Shown here: piece after piece, positions 46,901-59,800 of the stretch | Numbering within the stretch: position 1 is the stretch's first letter | Layout: each line of letters opens with the position of its first letter | Origin: Eudorina sp. 2006-703-Eu-15 | Taxonomy: Eukaryota; Chlorophyta; Chlorophyceae; Chlamydomonadales; Volvocaceae | NCBI GenBank assembly: GCA_003117195.1 | Contig: BDSI01000040.1 | Coordinates: 496,658-560,657, forward strand | Reading direction: 5' to 3' | Length of the DNA stretch: 64,000 nucleotides | Notes under the pieces: model-generated | The model's input: the letters and a program-made list of their open reading frames with translations, nothing else | Told to the model about the DNA's origin: nothing | The model's database searches: none | Program-made: the position numbers and the translations under genes

Positions 46901-47997
46901 ACGCGGGCTGACTTGGAGAGGTCCTCGAGCCTGGAGCAGCAGATCTCCCACTTGCAGGTGCGTGAGTTGGGGGTGGACATGTTGCCCTGTGGGGCGCCCG
47001 CACCTACCCAGTTGCTGGTTTCACGACGTGACAATTATATAGCGTAGCCTCGCCAGGATTCCGCGGGCCGGGCAGACGCACAGACCCGTCAGCACACATG
47101 TGCGGTTGCGATGTATTCACAGATGTGTCGGGGTTGTGTGCGCTGTACCTGAAGTTATTCCTTCCTGTGCCGCCGTCCTGTACAACTCGCAGAACGAGCT
47201 TGCCGTGGCCCAAGGCGCCCAGTCCCAGGTGCGTCCGTCTGGGGGTTCGGGGTTAGTGGCGGGAATGTGAGCTTCTCTTGTTTCACAAGGTGTTTGCTCA
47301 CTGGGAATAACACGTGCGTGGGTCGTCCTTTCGAGTTTCTTAGAACTTACTGCAGCAGCCCGGTGTACGCCTGACGCGCTGGAAAGATCTAATTACACAC
47401 ACGCGTTCGAATGGTTGTTGGCGCCGGTGGTTTCCGCGACGGGCCCAGGTGGAGGAGCTGCGACAGCAACTGGCGCTGCGGGAGCGCCAGCTGGCGGAGA
47501 CCACGCGCGCGCTGACGCGGGCCCAGGCGATGGCTTCCGGCGCCGCCGGGGCAGCGGAGGGCGAGCTGGAGTTCAACGTGCCGGTCGGTGCAGCCGTGGG
47601 CGCGGCAGCCAAAGCCGATGCCCCGACTCCCAAGCGCGCCCGGGCAACGACCGCCAAGAGCACCGCGCGGCGCGACTCCGTCAAGAAGGGCGCTGCCGCC
47701 GAGGGAGCGACTGTGTCCCCGGCCACGGCGGCGGCGGAGCCGACGAGCCCTGGCCCGGTGGCGGCGGTGCAGGCCGCGGAGAGCGCGAGCGAGCCCGCGC
47801 CCCGATCTCGGGGAGCGACGGTGCGCAGCGCCGCTCGGCCCACGCCGGTAAAGCGAGTGAAGGCCAAGACCGCGGCGGCGGCCCCGGCGGAGGAGGCGCC
47901 AGCGGCAGTGCCACAGCCGGCGGTCGAGCCTGCTGTAGCGGCTGCTGCTGAGCCGTCTGCGCCGAAGCGGCGACGGAGCACCGCCCGCAAGGCGTAG
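40464..47997 (+). CDS. Plastid membrane-anchored long coiled-coil protein resembling MFP1
   Basis: Seventeen exons with exact GT-AG borders: 40464-40667, 40867-41046, 41125-41283, 41654-41788, 42184-42420, 42859-43089, 43531-43635, 43965-44174, 44388-44492, 44883-44945, 45193-45342, 45695-45850, 46236-46334, 46709-46786, 46886-46957, 47193-47228, 47449-47997, giving about 922 residues. Residues 1-45 look like a chloroplast transit peptide, followed by a twin-Arg hydrophobic segment (SRRVGLLGGLAMFIGLPF) like a thylakoid signal. Near residue 110 is a membrane segment (VTVLTIAAGSIAAFLGF). Exons 3-16 encode Ala/Glu/Lys-rich coiled coil. The last 150 residues are Lys/Arg/Ala/Pro-rich, ending KRRRSTARKA, like a histone H1 tail. 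This order matches plant MFP1, a thylakoid coiled-coil protein that binds nucleoid DNA. Identity is inferred from architecture. A small extra exon near 41,930 is possible. Confidence 0.65.
43922..43960 (+). repeat. (CTG)n microsatellite abutting a splice acceptor
   Basis: About twelve CTG units run directly into CCGCTGCAG, the acceptor of the exon at 43965. The repeat therefore occupies the polypyrimidine-tract position. No effect on the reading frame, as it is intronic. Confidence 0.85.
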
Positions 47998-49347
47998 GGA
48001 AGCGTCCAAGGTGTATCATTTTCCAGACCGACATGCCCCGGGCCGAAGACGGCCGCATTTGGCTGCTGGAGTGCGGCGTGTCGAAGGGTCCGGTGATGCT
48101 GAGGATTCCTCTTCCGGGGCGAGGGGGATCACTTACAGGATGACATCTGTAGCTGCCGGTATGTAGTACCGGTATGTAGTAAAGTCGTTGCGGCCCCCTT
48201 GAGGTGTAGGTACATGTCCCTTGGGTTGGCGGTACACGGCGGCGAAGCATTCGGAGGACGTCGTGACCTGCGTTGGCAAGTCCTTCCCGAAGCGTTGTTC
48301 ATGTTCGCGCGCGCCGTGGCAGCACCGGATATCTGAACTACATACAGCCTTCTGTGGTGGTGGTGGTGTTGATCCTCAGTGTCCGCGCGCCATGTTGGTT
48401 GTGGTTGCTCTGGGGCGCGTACCTTACGGATGCGGGTCGAGCGCTCTGGGCCGCCCCAGACTTACTCATCCAAGAACTGCCCAAACTCGTGCGTGACCCG
48501 TTTCGTTGGTGGGGATGGCCGGAAGGCATCTTGCGTTGCCCGTGTGGTCAGGTTGCGCGCGATCCACCTGCTTGAAGGGTACTGTGAGGCGTTGCCAAGG
48601 AGTGCGCGCAGGCTGTACGTACTAAGGTGCCATCACGAGCTAGTGCCCGAGGAGCTACCGTACCTACAGGATGCTGCACATCGGTAAAGCTCCTGGCCGT
48701 TAAAGCCCATCAGGAGCTACCGTAGTATCCCTGGTCCCACACCCGGGGCTCGATGAGGCCGCACGCGATGATGTGCGACATGCTCGATCAAGGTGCTGAT
48801 ACGTGAAACACTCCAGGCCGTGCCGCCAGAGGTGGCGGTGACGCTCGTACCCCTTGCGGGGACAGCCCCCCCCGCGCTCAGACAGGGAGCTATTTCCGTC
48901 AAACAATCCCGTGCACGCCCTAGAAAGTCTGTCAGCGCACGCCACTGTCATCCACCGCTCCTCACGTGACAGACCGTCAAAGACCGTGTCCTGATCCCCG
49001 GCGCGCGGACGGCCATTGACTGAGTTGGGCAGAGTTGGGTATCGTTCTCTTCCCAACAACCGCAGATAGCGGGCTCCGGTGCCTGCAGCCAGCGACTCGT
49101 GGCAAAGCAGTCAGGCAAGGAGCCCTCGCAACACAACACCTCGTCTGCAACTCCCAACTGCCACTCCCACTCGCAGGGCGCTTCCGGCCTCCTCTCTTAA
49201 CAGCCCTGATCCCGCACTTGAACCACACCACACCGCAATCCCTAGTCAACCCATCGATGACCGTACCCAATCGATCGCTGTCTGCACGAGCTGTGCAGTG
49301 CAACCCCCCAAGCCCGCACAAGCCCTCCCGCCCCCCACAGATTGGCT
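47998..49347. other. Convergent 3' intergenic region, no gene seen
   Basis: This lies between the stop of the coiled-coil gene (plus) and the stop of LTN1 (minus), so it should hold both 3' UTRs. No TGTAA was found close to either stop. A GGTATGTAGTA(C/A) repeat pair occurs at about 48160-48180. Confidence 0.45.
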
Positions 49348-52300
49348 TCACCAGAGCGCCTGGCAGTGGGGGCACTGGCTCTTCCCGGCGCTCTTGAACC
49401 ACTTGTAGAGGCAGGCGGGGTGGAAGCGCACGTTGCAGGTGCGGCAGACGAGGCGCGGCAGCTGGCCGTTGACCGAGGAGATGACCGAGTAGCAGATGAG
49501 GCAGGCCTCCACACCCTCGAACTCGCTGTCCACATTGCGCTTCCACAGCCCGATGGCGTCCGCCACGGAGCCGTTCTGATGGCGCAGGAAGGTCGCGATG
49601 GACAGCAGCCACTTGCGCAGCCGCGTGTCGTTGACGCCCACCTGCCGATGAGACCGCATCAGAGTCGTAGCAGGCGTCAGACAGGCACAACACTGCTGTA
49701 CACCTGTACTGACATGGACCTAACATGGACCGCGTCCGTGATCAAGGCAGCGCGCGTGATGCGCGACAGCGCCCGTCGGTGCGCCGACCGCCAAACAAAA
49801 CGATCAATGACATCACCTCCAACAGCTCCACCAACACGGCACCTCCACACCGTGCTGGCCACCCATAACCCCATATACCGCTGCACCGCCCGCCCCGCGA
49901 GTTCCGAGATACAGGTGGCAGGACCCCGTTACATCTTGCAGGCCTCACCTTCCTGCGGCACACCACCTCGGGCGCCCGCAGCGGCAGGCAGGCGGGCAGC
50001 TTCACCAGCAGCTCCAGCACCGCCCCGTCCTCCACCTCCAGAGTCGCCACCACCTCCCGAGTGGCAGGGGAGGCGCGCACCGTGAAGCGCTCGTCGCCGC
50101 CAGCACCCCCACGCTTGAGCGCCTGTGAGGAGTTGTGACAGCATGCAGGAGCAGCGCGGGGTCAAGGATTGCGAAGCTCGCGCTGTGCAGAGACGTGGTG
50201 CGAGACGTCGCTCCGGTTGACTCCATTCAACATGCAGGACTACGACAGGCGACAAAGAACGATTGAAAGGCCAGGGCTTCTCTGCGCTGTACTCATACGG
50301 TACCTGCACCGACGCGATCTCGGCAGCCAGCAGCGCTGGTCCCTCCAGGGCCGCCGTGTAGCCCTCCACCGCGGCCGCCAGCCCCCGATCCCGCAGGTCG
50401 CCGAACCAGACGCGCGCCGTCGCCGGAAGCGCCCGCAGCACCGCCCGGTACATCGCCCGGCAGGTCGCCCGCACCGCATACTGCCCCAGCGGCAGCCCGA
50501 TCTCCCGCAGCGTCCCCGCCAGCCGCCAGCTGCCCACATCGGCACCCGACGACGAGCCCTCCGCACCGCCGCCGCAGCCACGATCTGCGGCCTTGCCTCC
50601 GTGGCGGTGCTGCTGTTGCTGTGTTTGTGATGTCTGCTGCTGTTGCTGCCGCTGGAGCCCCAGCTCTGGAACCACGTGGTCCAGCAGCCCATGCACCAGC
50701 GGCTCCAGCTCGCGCAGGACCTGTCGGAGCACTGCCAGGCCCCTCGACGTGGCATCAAGGTTGAGCGCGTGGGCCAGCAGCAGCGCCCAGGCAGTCAGGT
50801 ACACCCGCTCGCCGCCGTGAGGAGACGCCCCGTCAGCGGACGCCGCGGCCCTGGCCGCCGATGTCAGCAGCCAGGGCGCCATCTCCGGCCGCACGCCGCC
50901 GGCGACCAGGAAAGCCACGTCATCCCCTTCGTACTGCGGCAGCTCGACGTCGGCGCCGGCGCCGGTGGCGGCCGTCTCAGCCAGCGTGATCTGCGGCAGC
51001 AGTGCGTCGTCCAGGAGCAGCCGGTAAGCCACCGGCTGCAGCATGTGCGACCCAGGGGTCAGCGTGACCGCCAGCAGGGCCCCCACGGCGTCCAGTCCCG
51101 CCTGCTGCAATGTCGCCGCCTGCGCCTTCACCGCCGATGCGCCCGCTTGGGAGCCCAGGTGTTCCCGACCCGGCGCGAGAGCGCGCCCTGCACAGCGCGT
51201 CACTGCGGCCCAGAAGTTGCGGTGGCGTGCCAGCCAGGCCGCCACCTCCGCCGAGACATCGGCCCCAAAGGCCGCCCCGTAGCACTCGACGCCACCCAGG
51301 GCGATGGCCAGCTGCATGGCGTGGCTGCAGCAGGTATTCATGATATTGCCGTACTCGCGCGCCGCCGCAGCCGCACCCGCCGCGGTGCGCCCGCCGGCTT
51401 CCGCTGTCAGCTCATCCTGGGAGGTCAGGGGGTGAATGAGGCAGGCGCACAGGCAGCTTGCTGAACTTCTCACGCAGTCTCAACCCTCCATTATATTTGC
51501 CTTCACACACCGTTGGAAGAAACGTCATGGAAGCGCGTCCCATAGTGCAAAGTACCGAAAAATGTAAGAAAGGCATAGACGGCTTCAGAACATCAATCTT
51601 TTGTCGTCCACTGCCGCCCTGTGAAAGAAAGGGACCCGCCATCAAAAGGACGCTCCGGGCCCACCTGCAGGTCAGTCAGCACCGCTGTAAGCTGCGCCGC
51701 CTGCTGCGCCGCCGCCCCGATCCCGCAGCCCGCCAGGGCCTCCTCCGCGGCCGCCTCCAGCTGCTTCCCCTGGGGCACCCGGGCCAGCACCCCCCGCTGG
51801 CAGAGCTTGCGCAGGAGCTGCAGCGCCATGGGTCCAGGGGCGGTTGTGCCCGCGGGCTGCTGGAGGATGCCGTCGGCGGCAGCGCGCGCGGCCTCGGCGA
51901 GCCGGCCCAGGCAGTCCGTCAGCGCCGTCACCGCGTTCGCCATGTGGTCCTGAGACGAAAGGGCAACAACCATGTCGGTGGTAGTGGTGCTGGAAGTGGT
52001 GGTGATTGTGACCGGTGTTAGCGCTCTCCCTCCGGGTGAATACGATGTCGTAACGGTACAAATGGCGATTGGAGCGCACCTGCACAGCTTGCAGGAGGGC
52101 ATGCCACTCGGCCTGCCCCAGGCCCCGCCAGTCGTACACCACGGCGGCGTGGGCGATGCGCATGACGGCGGCGCGCGCGGCGTTGGTGAACGCCGCCGCA
52201 GACTCCTCCGCTGGCACTGCGGCCGCCGCTGCGGCCGCGGCCGGATGCCGAACGAGCTGCAACAAGCAGGGTCCATGGAAGGGACAGCGCTATCAGGGAG

Positions 52301-55300
52301 GAATAAAAAGCTCAATCGCGGCAGCCGGTAACTGCTGTCAAAGTCTGTGGACACCAAGCATCAAGCCAGCAGGATATCATACAACCCCTTCGGTGCCGCT
52401 GGCGTCCTGTAATTGGTCGCCGAAGCAGAGGATTGTCAGCGGGAAACCATCCGGACGGGGCTCAAATCCTGTTCAACCCCACGCCATTGCCCTTCTGCCA
52501 CTGTCGGGAGGACAATGAAAGTAAGGTCACAACGCTTCACATGTACCCCACATGACATGAAGCGCGTCTACAAGGCTGCCGCAAGCCCGTGTGTGTTCAT
52601 CGCCTTGACCGATCAACGCAACGCAAGCGCACCGGAACGCAGCGGTGCACGCGGACCGACTCACCTCGTGCTGCAGCAGCTGCCCGAGCAGCGGCCGCTC
52701 CGAGGAAGCCAGCGCCGCACCGGCCGACCGGACAAGCGCCAGCACCGCCGCCGCGGCCTGTGCCCCGCTGCCACTGCTGCTGCTGCCGCCGCCGCGCGCG
52801 TCCGGCACGGGGAAGCAGGCCGCCGCCACCTCGAGCGCCACGACGCCCGGTCCCGCCACCTCCTGCAGAACCGCGGGTCGGCCGAGGCAGTGTCGTACCC
52901 ACGCGCACGACAAGTCCGGCAGTCCCGACGCTGCAATCAGCTCCTCTGCTCTGCCGCCACCGTGTCGTGCGCCAGACGACGCGGCGGCGGCGGCCGCCCT
53001 GCGGATTGGAGCTGCTGTCAGCGGCAGTAGCCGCAGTAGCGCCTGGGGCGGTAGCCCTGAGCTGGCGGCGGCGTCGGGCCGGCACGTGGACAGCCAGTAG
53101 CGGCAGAGGCGCTGCTGCTGCGGAAGCAGCGGCGGCTGCGCAGCCCCGTCGCTGCCCGCGCCGAACGCATGCTGGGTGCCGCTGCCGCATGACGCTCGTT
53201 CCATGAGGGTCACCGCTTGGCACAGAGACTCCAGGAAGGCGGCCTGAGGGCGCGGAAGATATGGACGGGCGTTGAGTAGATCGACCACAAGAAAGGGGGT
53301 GAGGCAAGAAGGCCAGAGATGCTGCACGCGTTCCTGCAACGGTGCCGTAATCAGTCATTGACCTGGCGCGACGTCCCCCGGGGAATCCTACTAGATATGT
53401 AACAGTGACAACCGGGAAGGCATCCCTCGGATCTCGTGCGCCAATGCAGCAGGTGAGCCCGCCATTGTGTCGGACATCTTGCTAAACGAGCGTGCCTCTG
53501 AAGGCGTATTCAAGCATTTGCTTTCCCCGGACGGTACCTGAAGGGGGTTGAGCCCCCGGTCTTCCTGTACTTGGTGGGAGGAGGAGGGGGAAGACGGCCC
53601 CGCCCGGGCCCCGTCGGCTGCTGCACCGCAATCCCTGCGGGCCGGGTATCGCCGGGTCCCGACGTCAGGACCTTGCCTTTGCAAGCATATCGGGTTATCG
53701 GCCGCCTCAAGTACGGATTTCAGCACAAAGCGTTGCATCAGCGCACGCATGTGCGCACAGTGCCCTAACCCACTGCCTGTTGTTTGGACGATTGAAATGT
53801 TCCGAGGTGGGTACTGCGCGGACGCTTGTCAATGCCGCCAGAGCAGCGAAGCTCGCCGGAGCAGAGCAGGATGAGGCCAGAAACCTCACCTGCACCCTTC
53901 AGCCAGTTTGTCTAGCAGGTCGTTGAGCAGGCCGCCGTACACGCCCCCGCCGCTGCCCGCTGTAGCCTCCCCAGCCGCCACCTCGTCCACGCAGCCATAT
54001 ACCACGTGCTCCACCAGCGCCTCGCCCGCCCTGCGGACGGACCGCCGCCACGCGCTGGTGACTGGCAGCTGCCCACAGCGGCTGCCGGCCGCACTGCTGC
54101 AGCCACCCTCCTCATCTCGCCGCTGCTCCTCCTCGTCCTCCTCCTCAACGGCCTCGGAAGTGCCCTCAACTGCCGCCGCCGACGCCGCAATCTCAGCGGC
54201 GTGGCGGCTGCACAACAGCTCGATGAGCAACCAGATGCGTCCTCCGCTGGCAGCCCCCTCATCAACAGCACCAGCACCATGGGGTTGCTCATCTGCGGCC
54301 CACCCCGAGACGGCTTCGCTGCCGGGGGCTTCGTCCTCCGCCGCGTCAAAGGCGCCGCCCAGCAGCGCTCCGAGCCCCACGGCCTCTGAGAGACGGGCGA
54401 GATACTCCAGGGAGGGCTGGGCGGTGGCCGCTCGGCCGCTCGCCGCCGAGTCCGCCACCACGCTGCCCCGACCCGAGGTGTCGCCACCACCGCCGCGCGC
54501 CGTCAGGGTGCTCCACGTCCGCCACTCGGGCTGCGCCGCCAGCAGTACGTCCAGGACCGCCTGCCGCTGCGCTCCGCCGCCCGGTGTGTCCGCCAGCAGC
54601 TGTGCCGCGTGGGCAGCCCAGGCACGCGCGGAGAATCGAGGCGCCGACGGCCCTCTGCCCTTCTCTGCCGGTGCCGTGCACGCCGCCAACAGGCCCGCAA
54701 GCCGTCGCGCGAGCTCACCAACCCGTGGCCGCGGCAGCGCCGCCGCGGCGGCCGACAGGGGCTTGCAGTCCCGCCAGAACTGCGCCGCGGCGCTCCTCGC
54801 GGATCGGAGCAACGAGGCACCCGAGACGTCATCGCGGTGCCCATCACCATCCGCGGCACCAACCCGCTCATCCTGATCGTCCTCTTCTTCGTCAGAGGAG
54901 GTCGCGGAGAGCTCATATGCACTCCCTTGGCTCGCGTCCTCGTCGTCCTTTTCCTCTTCCTCGTCGTCGCTGCCCACGCTGTCCACGTCCCGATGCGCAG
55001 CCCTTGTCGCCCTCGCGCGCGTGACGTGACCCGTGGGTCCGCTGCGCGGCGCCTGCCACGCCAGCTGGGCCAGGGCCGCCAGCGCCTCACACGCCAGGTC
55101 CGGTAGCAGCCGCCAGAGCCCACAGCGACCGGAGCTCAACGGACCACGTAAGGCACTGACGGCAAAGCCGGCGGCACGCGCCGCAGGCGTTAACGAGCCA
55201 GTAACAACGTTCAGGTGCCCTACCAGGTGACGCACGACATCGGCGGCCGCTGCGCTGCGCAGCATCACCATCCCCGCCGCGTTGGCTCCCAGCGCCGCCG

Positions 55301-58300
55301 ACAGGAGAGCCGCCGCATGCTCGGCCGCATGCTCGCCCAGCTGTTGGCGGTCGAAGCCGCGGGCGAGGTCAACAGCCAGCGCATCGAGGGAGGCACTGCT
55401 CCAGACGAACGCCTCCTCCTCGCCCTGCCCTGGCACCCGACCGTCCGGAACTCTGCAGCCGCCGCCTCCGCCGGCGGCGGCCTCCTTAGCGGCAGCGACG
55501 GAGCAACGCGTGAGCAGCAGCACGCCGCGCTGCAGCTGCTTGCTGTACGAGCCTGCCGCCGCCGCAGCGGCCCCCGCGGGTGGCAGCACGGCTGCGAGCA
55601 CCTGCTCCCACAGCGCCGAGGGGTTGTCGTGGGTGGTGCAAAAGGCCACGATGAGATCCGCTGAGGCCTCCACGGCGGGGCCCTGCGAAGGGTGGGACAA
55701 GACGGGGGACAAAAGAGCTTTCATGTTAGGACGCTGCTTCCGAGGCCGAGAAGGAGTGCGAGCGCTGAAGGATCTCACGGGGGCTGAGCACTGCAAGGTT
55801 GCGGGTTGTGGGAGGCGTGCACAGCGGCGAGTGACAGTGGTTCGTTGGGTTCTCAGTAGAGCCCGCGAGCTTGTCACAGGCACACGCTGGGCGCACCGGG
55901 GAAGGGTCGAAGAGGTAAGCCCTGTGGGAGCATGCAGGCATGTAGGTGCAAGGGTGTGCTGCCAGATGCTCCACAAAAACCTGCGCAACAGGTACATACA
56001 GCACGGAGCAGATCCATGTATTGTCGGCGCTCAGCGAAACAGCGAAAGATCCCCACCCGCGCCAGCACCCAACCCACCGACAGCGGCCCATCCTTGAGGG
56101 CCACCACCAGCGAGTCCAGACTGAAGCTTCCGCCGGCGGCCATCGCAGCAGCAGCAGCAGCCCCACCTCCACCGCCAGGCGGCGCAGCGCTAGAGGCCGC
56201 CAGAGCCGGCGCAGCGTCAGCGGCCGCTGCTGTCGCCGCCAGCGCGCTGCCGGACACCATCGTTGAACTGCCGTACTCCCGCAGCAGGGTCGCCAGGAGC
56301 TGCGACGCTGCCGGCGGCAGACCGGTAGGCCCAGCGGCCATAAGGCCCTGGGCCGCTGCCGCGGCCACCTGCTCCGCCAACCCCGAACATGACGTGGTGC
56401 CGCGCAGTTGTGCCAGCAGGGCCACAGTCGCGTCGCAAGCAGTCACTAGCTCCGCAGCCGCGTCCGCTGTGCCGGGTCCCGACGTTCCCGCTGCTGCGGA
56501 GGCCGCCGAAATCCGCTTCTCCAGCGCCGCGCTGATGTACTGTCCGACAGCGCTGGACAGGCAAGTGAGCGATGTCGACACGGAGGCCTGCCCACGATCC
56601 GTGGCTGCCGCCACCGCCTGCGCTGCCCCCAGCAGGACATCCCGCGCCGCCTCTGCAGGCGACCCAGATCCCAACGCGGCTGGAAGCACATGCCGCACCA
56701 CCGTGGCCTGAAGCAGCGCCCGGCAGTAGGCGCCGGCCTCCGCGTCTCCTCCTGCTGCTGGTCCCGCTGCCGGCCCGCTGGCGGTTCCGGCGGCTGCCGC
56801 CAGCCGGGCGCTGTTGGTCAAGCCCCAGACCAAGCACTCCTGGTAGGCGCTGAGGCTGGCCGCCTTGGCAGCCCTGGCGGCAGGACGGAGCCCGAAGGTA
56901 CCGTATGGCTTAATCATATCAGGTTTCATTCAGGGTGACTTGCCAATAAACTGTCACGACTGCAGTCCTTGCAGGCAAACGACGGTGAACCATATGAGCG
57001 TGTTACACCAGTCCAACGGAACCTCATGGGTTGGACGCTCTAGGCCCAATGCAGCGTATAACATGGCATCATGCGCTGTTGCCTTGGACGTTGAGGACAC
57101 TCTGCTCCCGCCTTAACCTCCCACCTGCTCGCGCAGCCCGGGTCCTGCAGCCCCGTCCACACCGCGTCCAGCACTGCGGCCAACACGTCGGGCGATGGAC
57201 CCAACGTGCCCGCAGGTAGCAACGGCAACAGCGGCAGTAGCGCCGGCAGTGATACGGACGCGGAGCCGTAGCAGCCGTGTCGCAGCAGCGCGTAAAGCCG
57301 CGGCAGTAGCATCTTGCGCAGGTTGACGTGCTGCCAGGCGGCCGGACAGAACTAGCCGTATGGAGTGGGGCGGGAGCGGGAACGAGGGCGGGTTTAGACG
57401 CTGGCCGAAAGAAAGGAACCAGGTCGTGAGTTCTTCACATGCGACACACGTGGCAAATGGTGTGATGGATGCCAACATGCCTTACCTTGCCGTACGTAAG
57501 GACCGCCTCCCACATCGCGCGGTGGTTACTGGGCTCCTTCTCGCCCAGCGCCCCTAGGATGCATACCGCCGACTCGGCGGCGCAGCCGTCCAGCAGCATA
57601 CCGCTCGCGCGCTGTGCGGCGACCCGGGCGAGACCGTACGACGCCCGTCGTACAAGTGCGCTCTTAGAACCGGCCGTGCCCTTCCAGAAGCCTGGCCGGC
57701 ACACAATGTCCCGCACAGCCTCCAACACCTCGTCTCTCCCGGCAACTGGCACAGGTGCAGCGGAGGCCGATCCGTCCGCTGTGCTGGCCTCGCCGTCTGG
57801 CGGCGCCGTCATCAAAGTGATCAGCGCCGCGAGAGCCGCCAGGCTTGCAGCCTGGACCCGCTCGTGCCGCTCCTCAAGCTCCTCGGGGCTGTCCTTCCTG
57901 TCGAGACCCGCAGATGCAGCGGACGACAACGGACAACAAGGCGCATGGCCGCGTGGGCGCATCAGACAGGCGCCTTGGGCGCATCAGTCAAAATGCCAGG
58001 GGATCGCACACTCGTTGCACTCGTCCCTTGTCTTCTTAATGGCCACGGACCCAATTCAGCAAAAATCAAGGCCGTTATAAGCTGCATGGAGACTCGCACA
58101 CCTATCCCGATCAGTACCGGGGGAGCCAGCCCCCGGCCGCCCCAGCCTCACTTGACGTCACCAAGCTGCTGCGGGGTTGCTGACAGCTGGTCCTTCAGGT
58201 ACGCCATGAGCTCAGTACGGCAGTACAGGACGACGTCCAGTCGCCGCTTGGACGCCGGGAAGGCTTTTGTGAAGGCGTTTAGGCTAGCATCGGCGGCGTC

Positions 58301-59144
58301 GCCGTAGGGGTCGTGCATCGCCAAGAACCAAGGGCCCATGAGCGCTTTCAGGTGCGGTGCGATGGCCTTGCCCAGGGCTGTTAGGAGGCAGGCCAGCGTC
58401 GCCGCGGTTTCCAGGCGGACCGCCCGGCTTGGGTCCAAGACTAGCCGGTTGTACATGTAGATCCAGGGCGGCATCGCCGTGAGGAGGTCAGCTTCAGATC
58501 GGCTGGGGATGAGCGCGCGAAGGTTCTGGTGGTCGTAGTCGAGGGCAGAGCGAGGTAAGAACCGTCAGTTCTTTGTGGTCCACATGGGTATTCAGGCAGG
58601 GGGCGTTAAGAGGAAGCCAGACTGTCCCCCATACTTTCCGCACATACCTGCAGAGCTTTTGTTTTGGTGATGGGGTCTTTCTTGGCCAGGTGCCGGATAC
58701 ACTGCGCGAGCTCGCCGTCTACCTGCACCGTGAGGGGCAACTCCCCCCCTACAGGATCCGCACTACCACCCAGTCCGGCCGCAACAGCGGGGGCAGGGCG
58801 CTCCGCCGCAGCTGCTCCAAAGCCGAAGCCGGCCAGGCCAGGGCCGACGAAGGTGCTCCCCGCATAACTACAAAAATGTTAATTGTGGCACCTTTTGTTA
58901 TTGAATTTGTACATTCGGATTTCCGCTGGTTGCTAATTGGCGCTGCGCATTGTAAACACAACCTACTGTGGACAGCCGATCTAGGCAAGAGTCGGCGTGC
59001 TGAAGAAAGGAACTAAATCCCCATCTGCAACCATGCTTACTTGCCAAAGCCAAAGCCGCCAGTCCCTGGCGATTTATTTGCTAGCACCTCTGCAGCTCGG
59101 GCGCTGCTGGACGGCTTACTTGACGATCGATCACCCTTTCCCAT
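49348..59144 (-). CDS. LTN1: Listerin E3 ubiquitin-protein ligase
   Basis: Listerin ubiquitinates nascent chains on stalled, split 60S ribosomes in the RQC pathway. Exons found by splice sites and phase: 59144-59041, 58867-58648, 58525-58152, 57897-57486, 57330-57125, 56873-56000, 55682-53890, 53243-52665, 52256-52080, 51949-51665, 51416-50304, 50122-49949, 49641-49348. About 2,200 residues, longer than the usual 1,750-1,900 because of Ala-, Gly- and acid-rich insertions. The N-terminus is MGKGDRSSSKPSSSARAAEV followed by two FGFG-type motifs. Then come KKDPITKTKAL, DPSRAVRLETAATL, and HLKALMGPW, typical of the listerin N-terminal domain. The C-terminus has an RWD-like segment (TREVVATLEVEDGAVLELL) and the RING: CLIC, CRTC, H-P-A-C, C-P-H-C. 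The 53890/53243 junction does not keep phase (2 versus 0), so a small exon is probably missed there. Confidence 0.92.
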
Positions 59145-59800
59145 ATCCTAATACAGTTCTTGAATATTACAACAAGTAGGAAATTTTGCCGAAGGAAAGG
59201 GATACTTTAAAAAAGCCTGCGGGATCCAGCATGCTGTGTCTAATTACCTTCACCGCTTTACGTTTAACTTCAAATCCCATGTGCAAGCAATTGAGCAGTT
59301 TCCGGCCCATCATCACAGCAACGCGGCCACATTACACTGTAGTACGGGCAGCTCGCAACCAACTAACGCTGAAATGTCGGTTGAACACAGGTAAAGGGCG
59401 AGTGATTTGTAGTGCTAAGTGCATATTCCAATCCGGTATTAGGTTCAGTGGCTCTAGTACCCAGGCCTAACTTGAATCGGTCAACGTTCGTATTACCTGT
59501 CAACGACCAGTTTCCCACGACCTCCGATGATAAATATTAGCACTGTTACGCATGTTATCTCCTGTAGATGAGGATAACATTATTTACTTTCTTAGCGTAG
59601 TTCAGTAGACACCATAAGACTGTAATGACATGTGCGGGCGGGTTTGTTCGTCTGTCAAATGCGCTTGTCGGGGCCCCGGCGTGTCGCGCACGTAGCTCCC
59701 ACGCACCTAATGCCATCCGTCGCATAAGATGATCTGATTGAGTTAAATTAACTACAAAGTCTTCTCTCACAATTTCAACTTCCCTTGGCTCCGCAACAAG
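59145..59800. promoter_or_regulatory. Bidirectional promoter region between LTN1 and the ankyrin-RING gene
   Basis: 656 bp separate the two divergent start codons. The composition is clearly more AT-rich than the flanking exons. No shared element was assigned. A shared promoter is inferred from the head-to-head layout. Confidence 0.5.

Noticed and set aside
48221..48700. Small genes in the convergent region after the coiled-coil gene
   Set aside because: Short frames with no splice logic, no domain and no conserved start; more likely 3' UTR or spacer.
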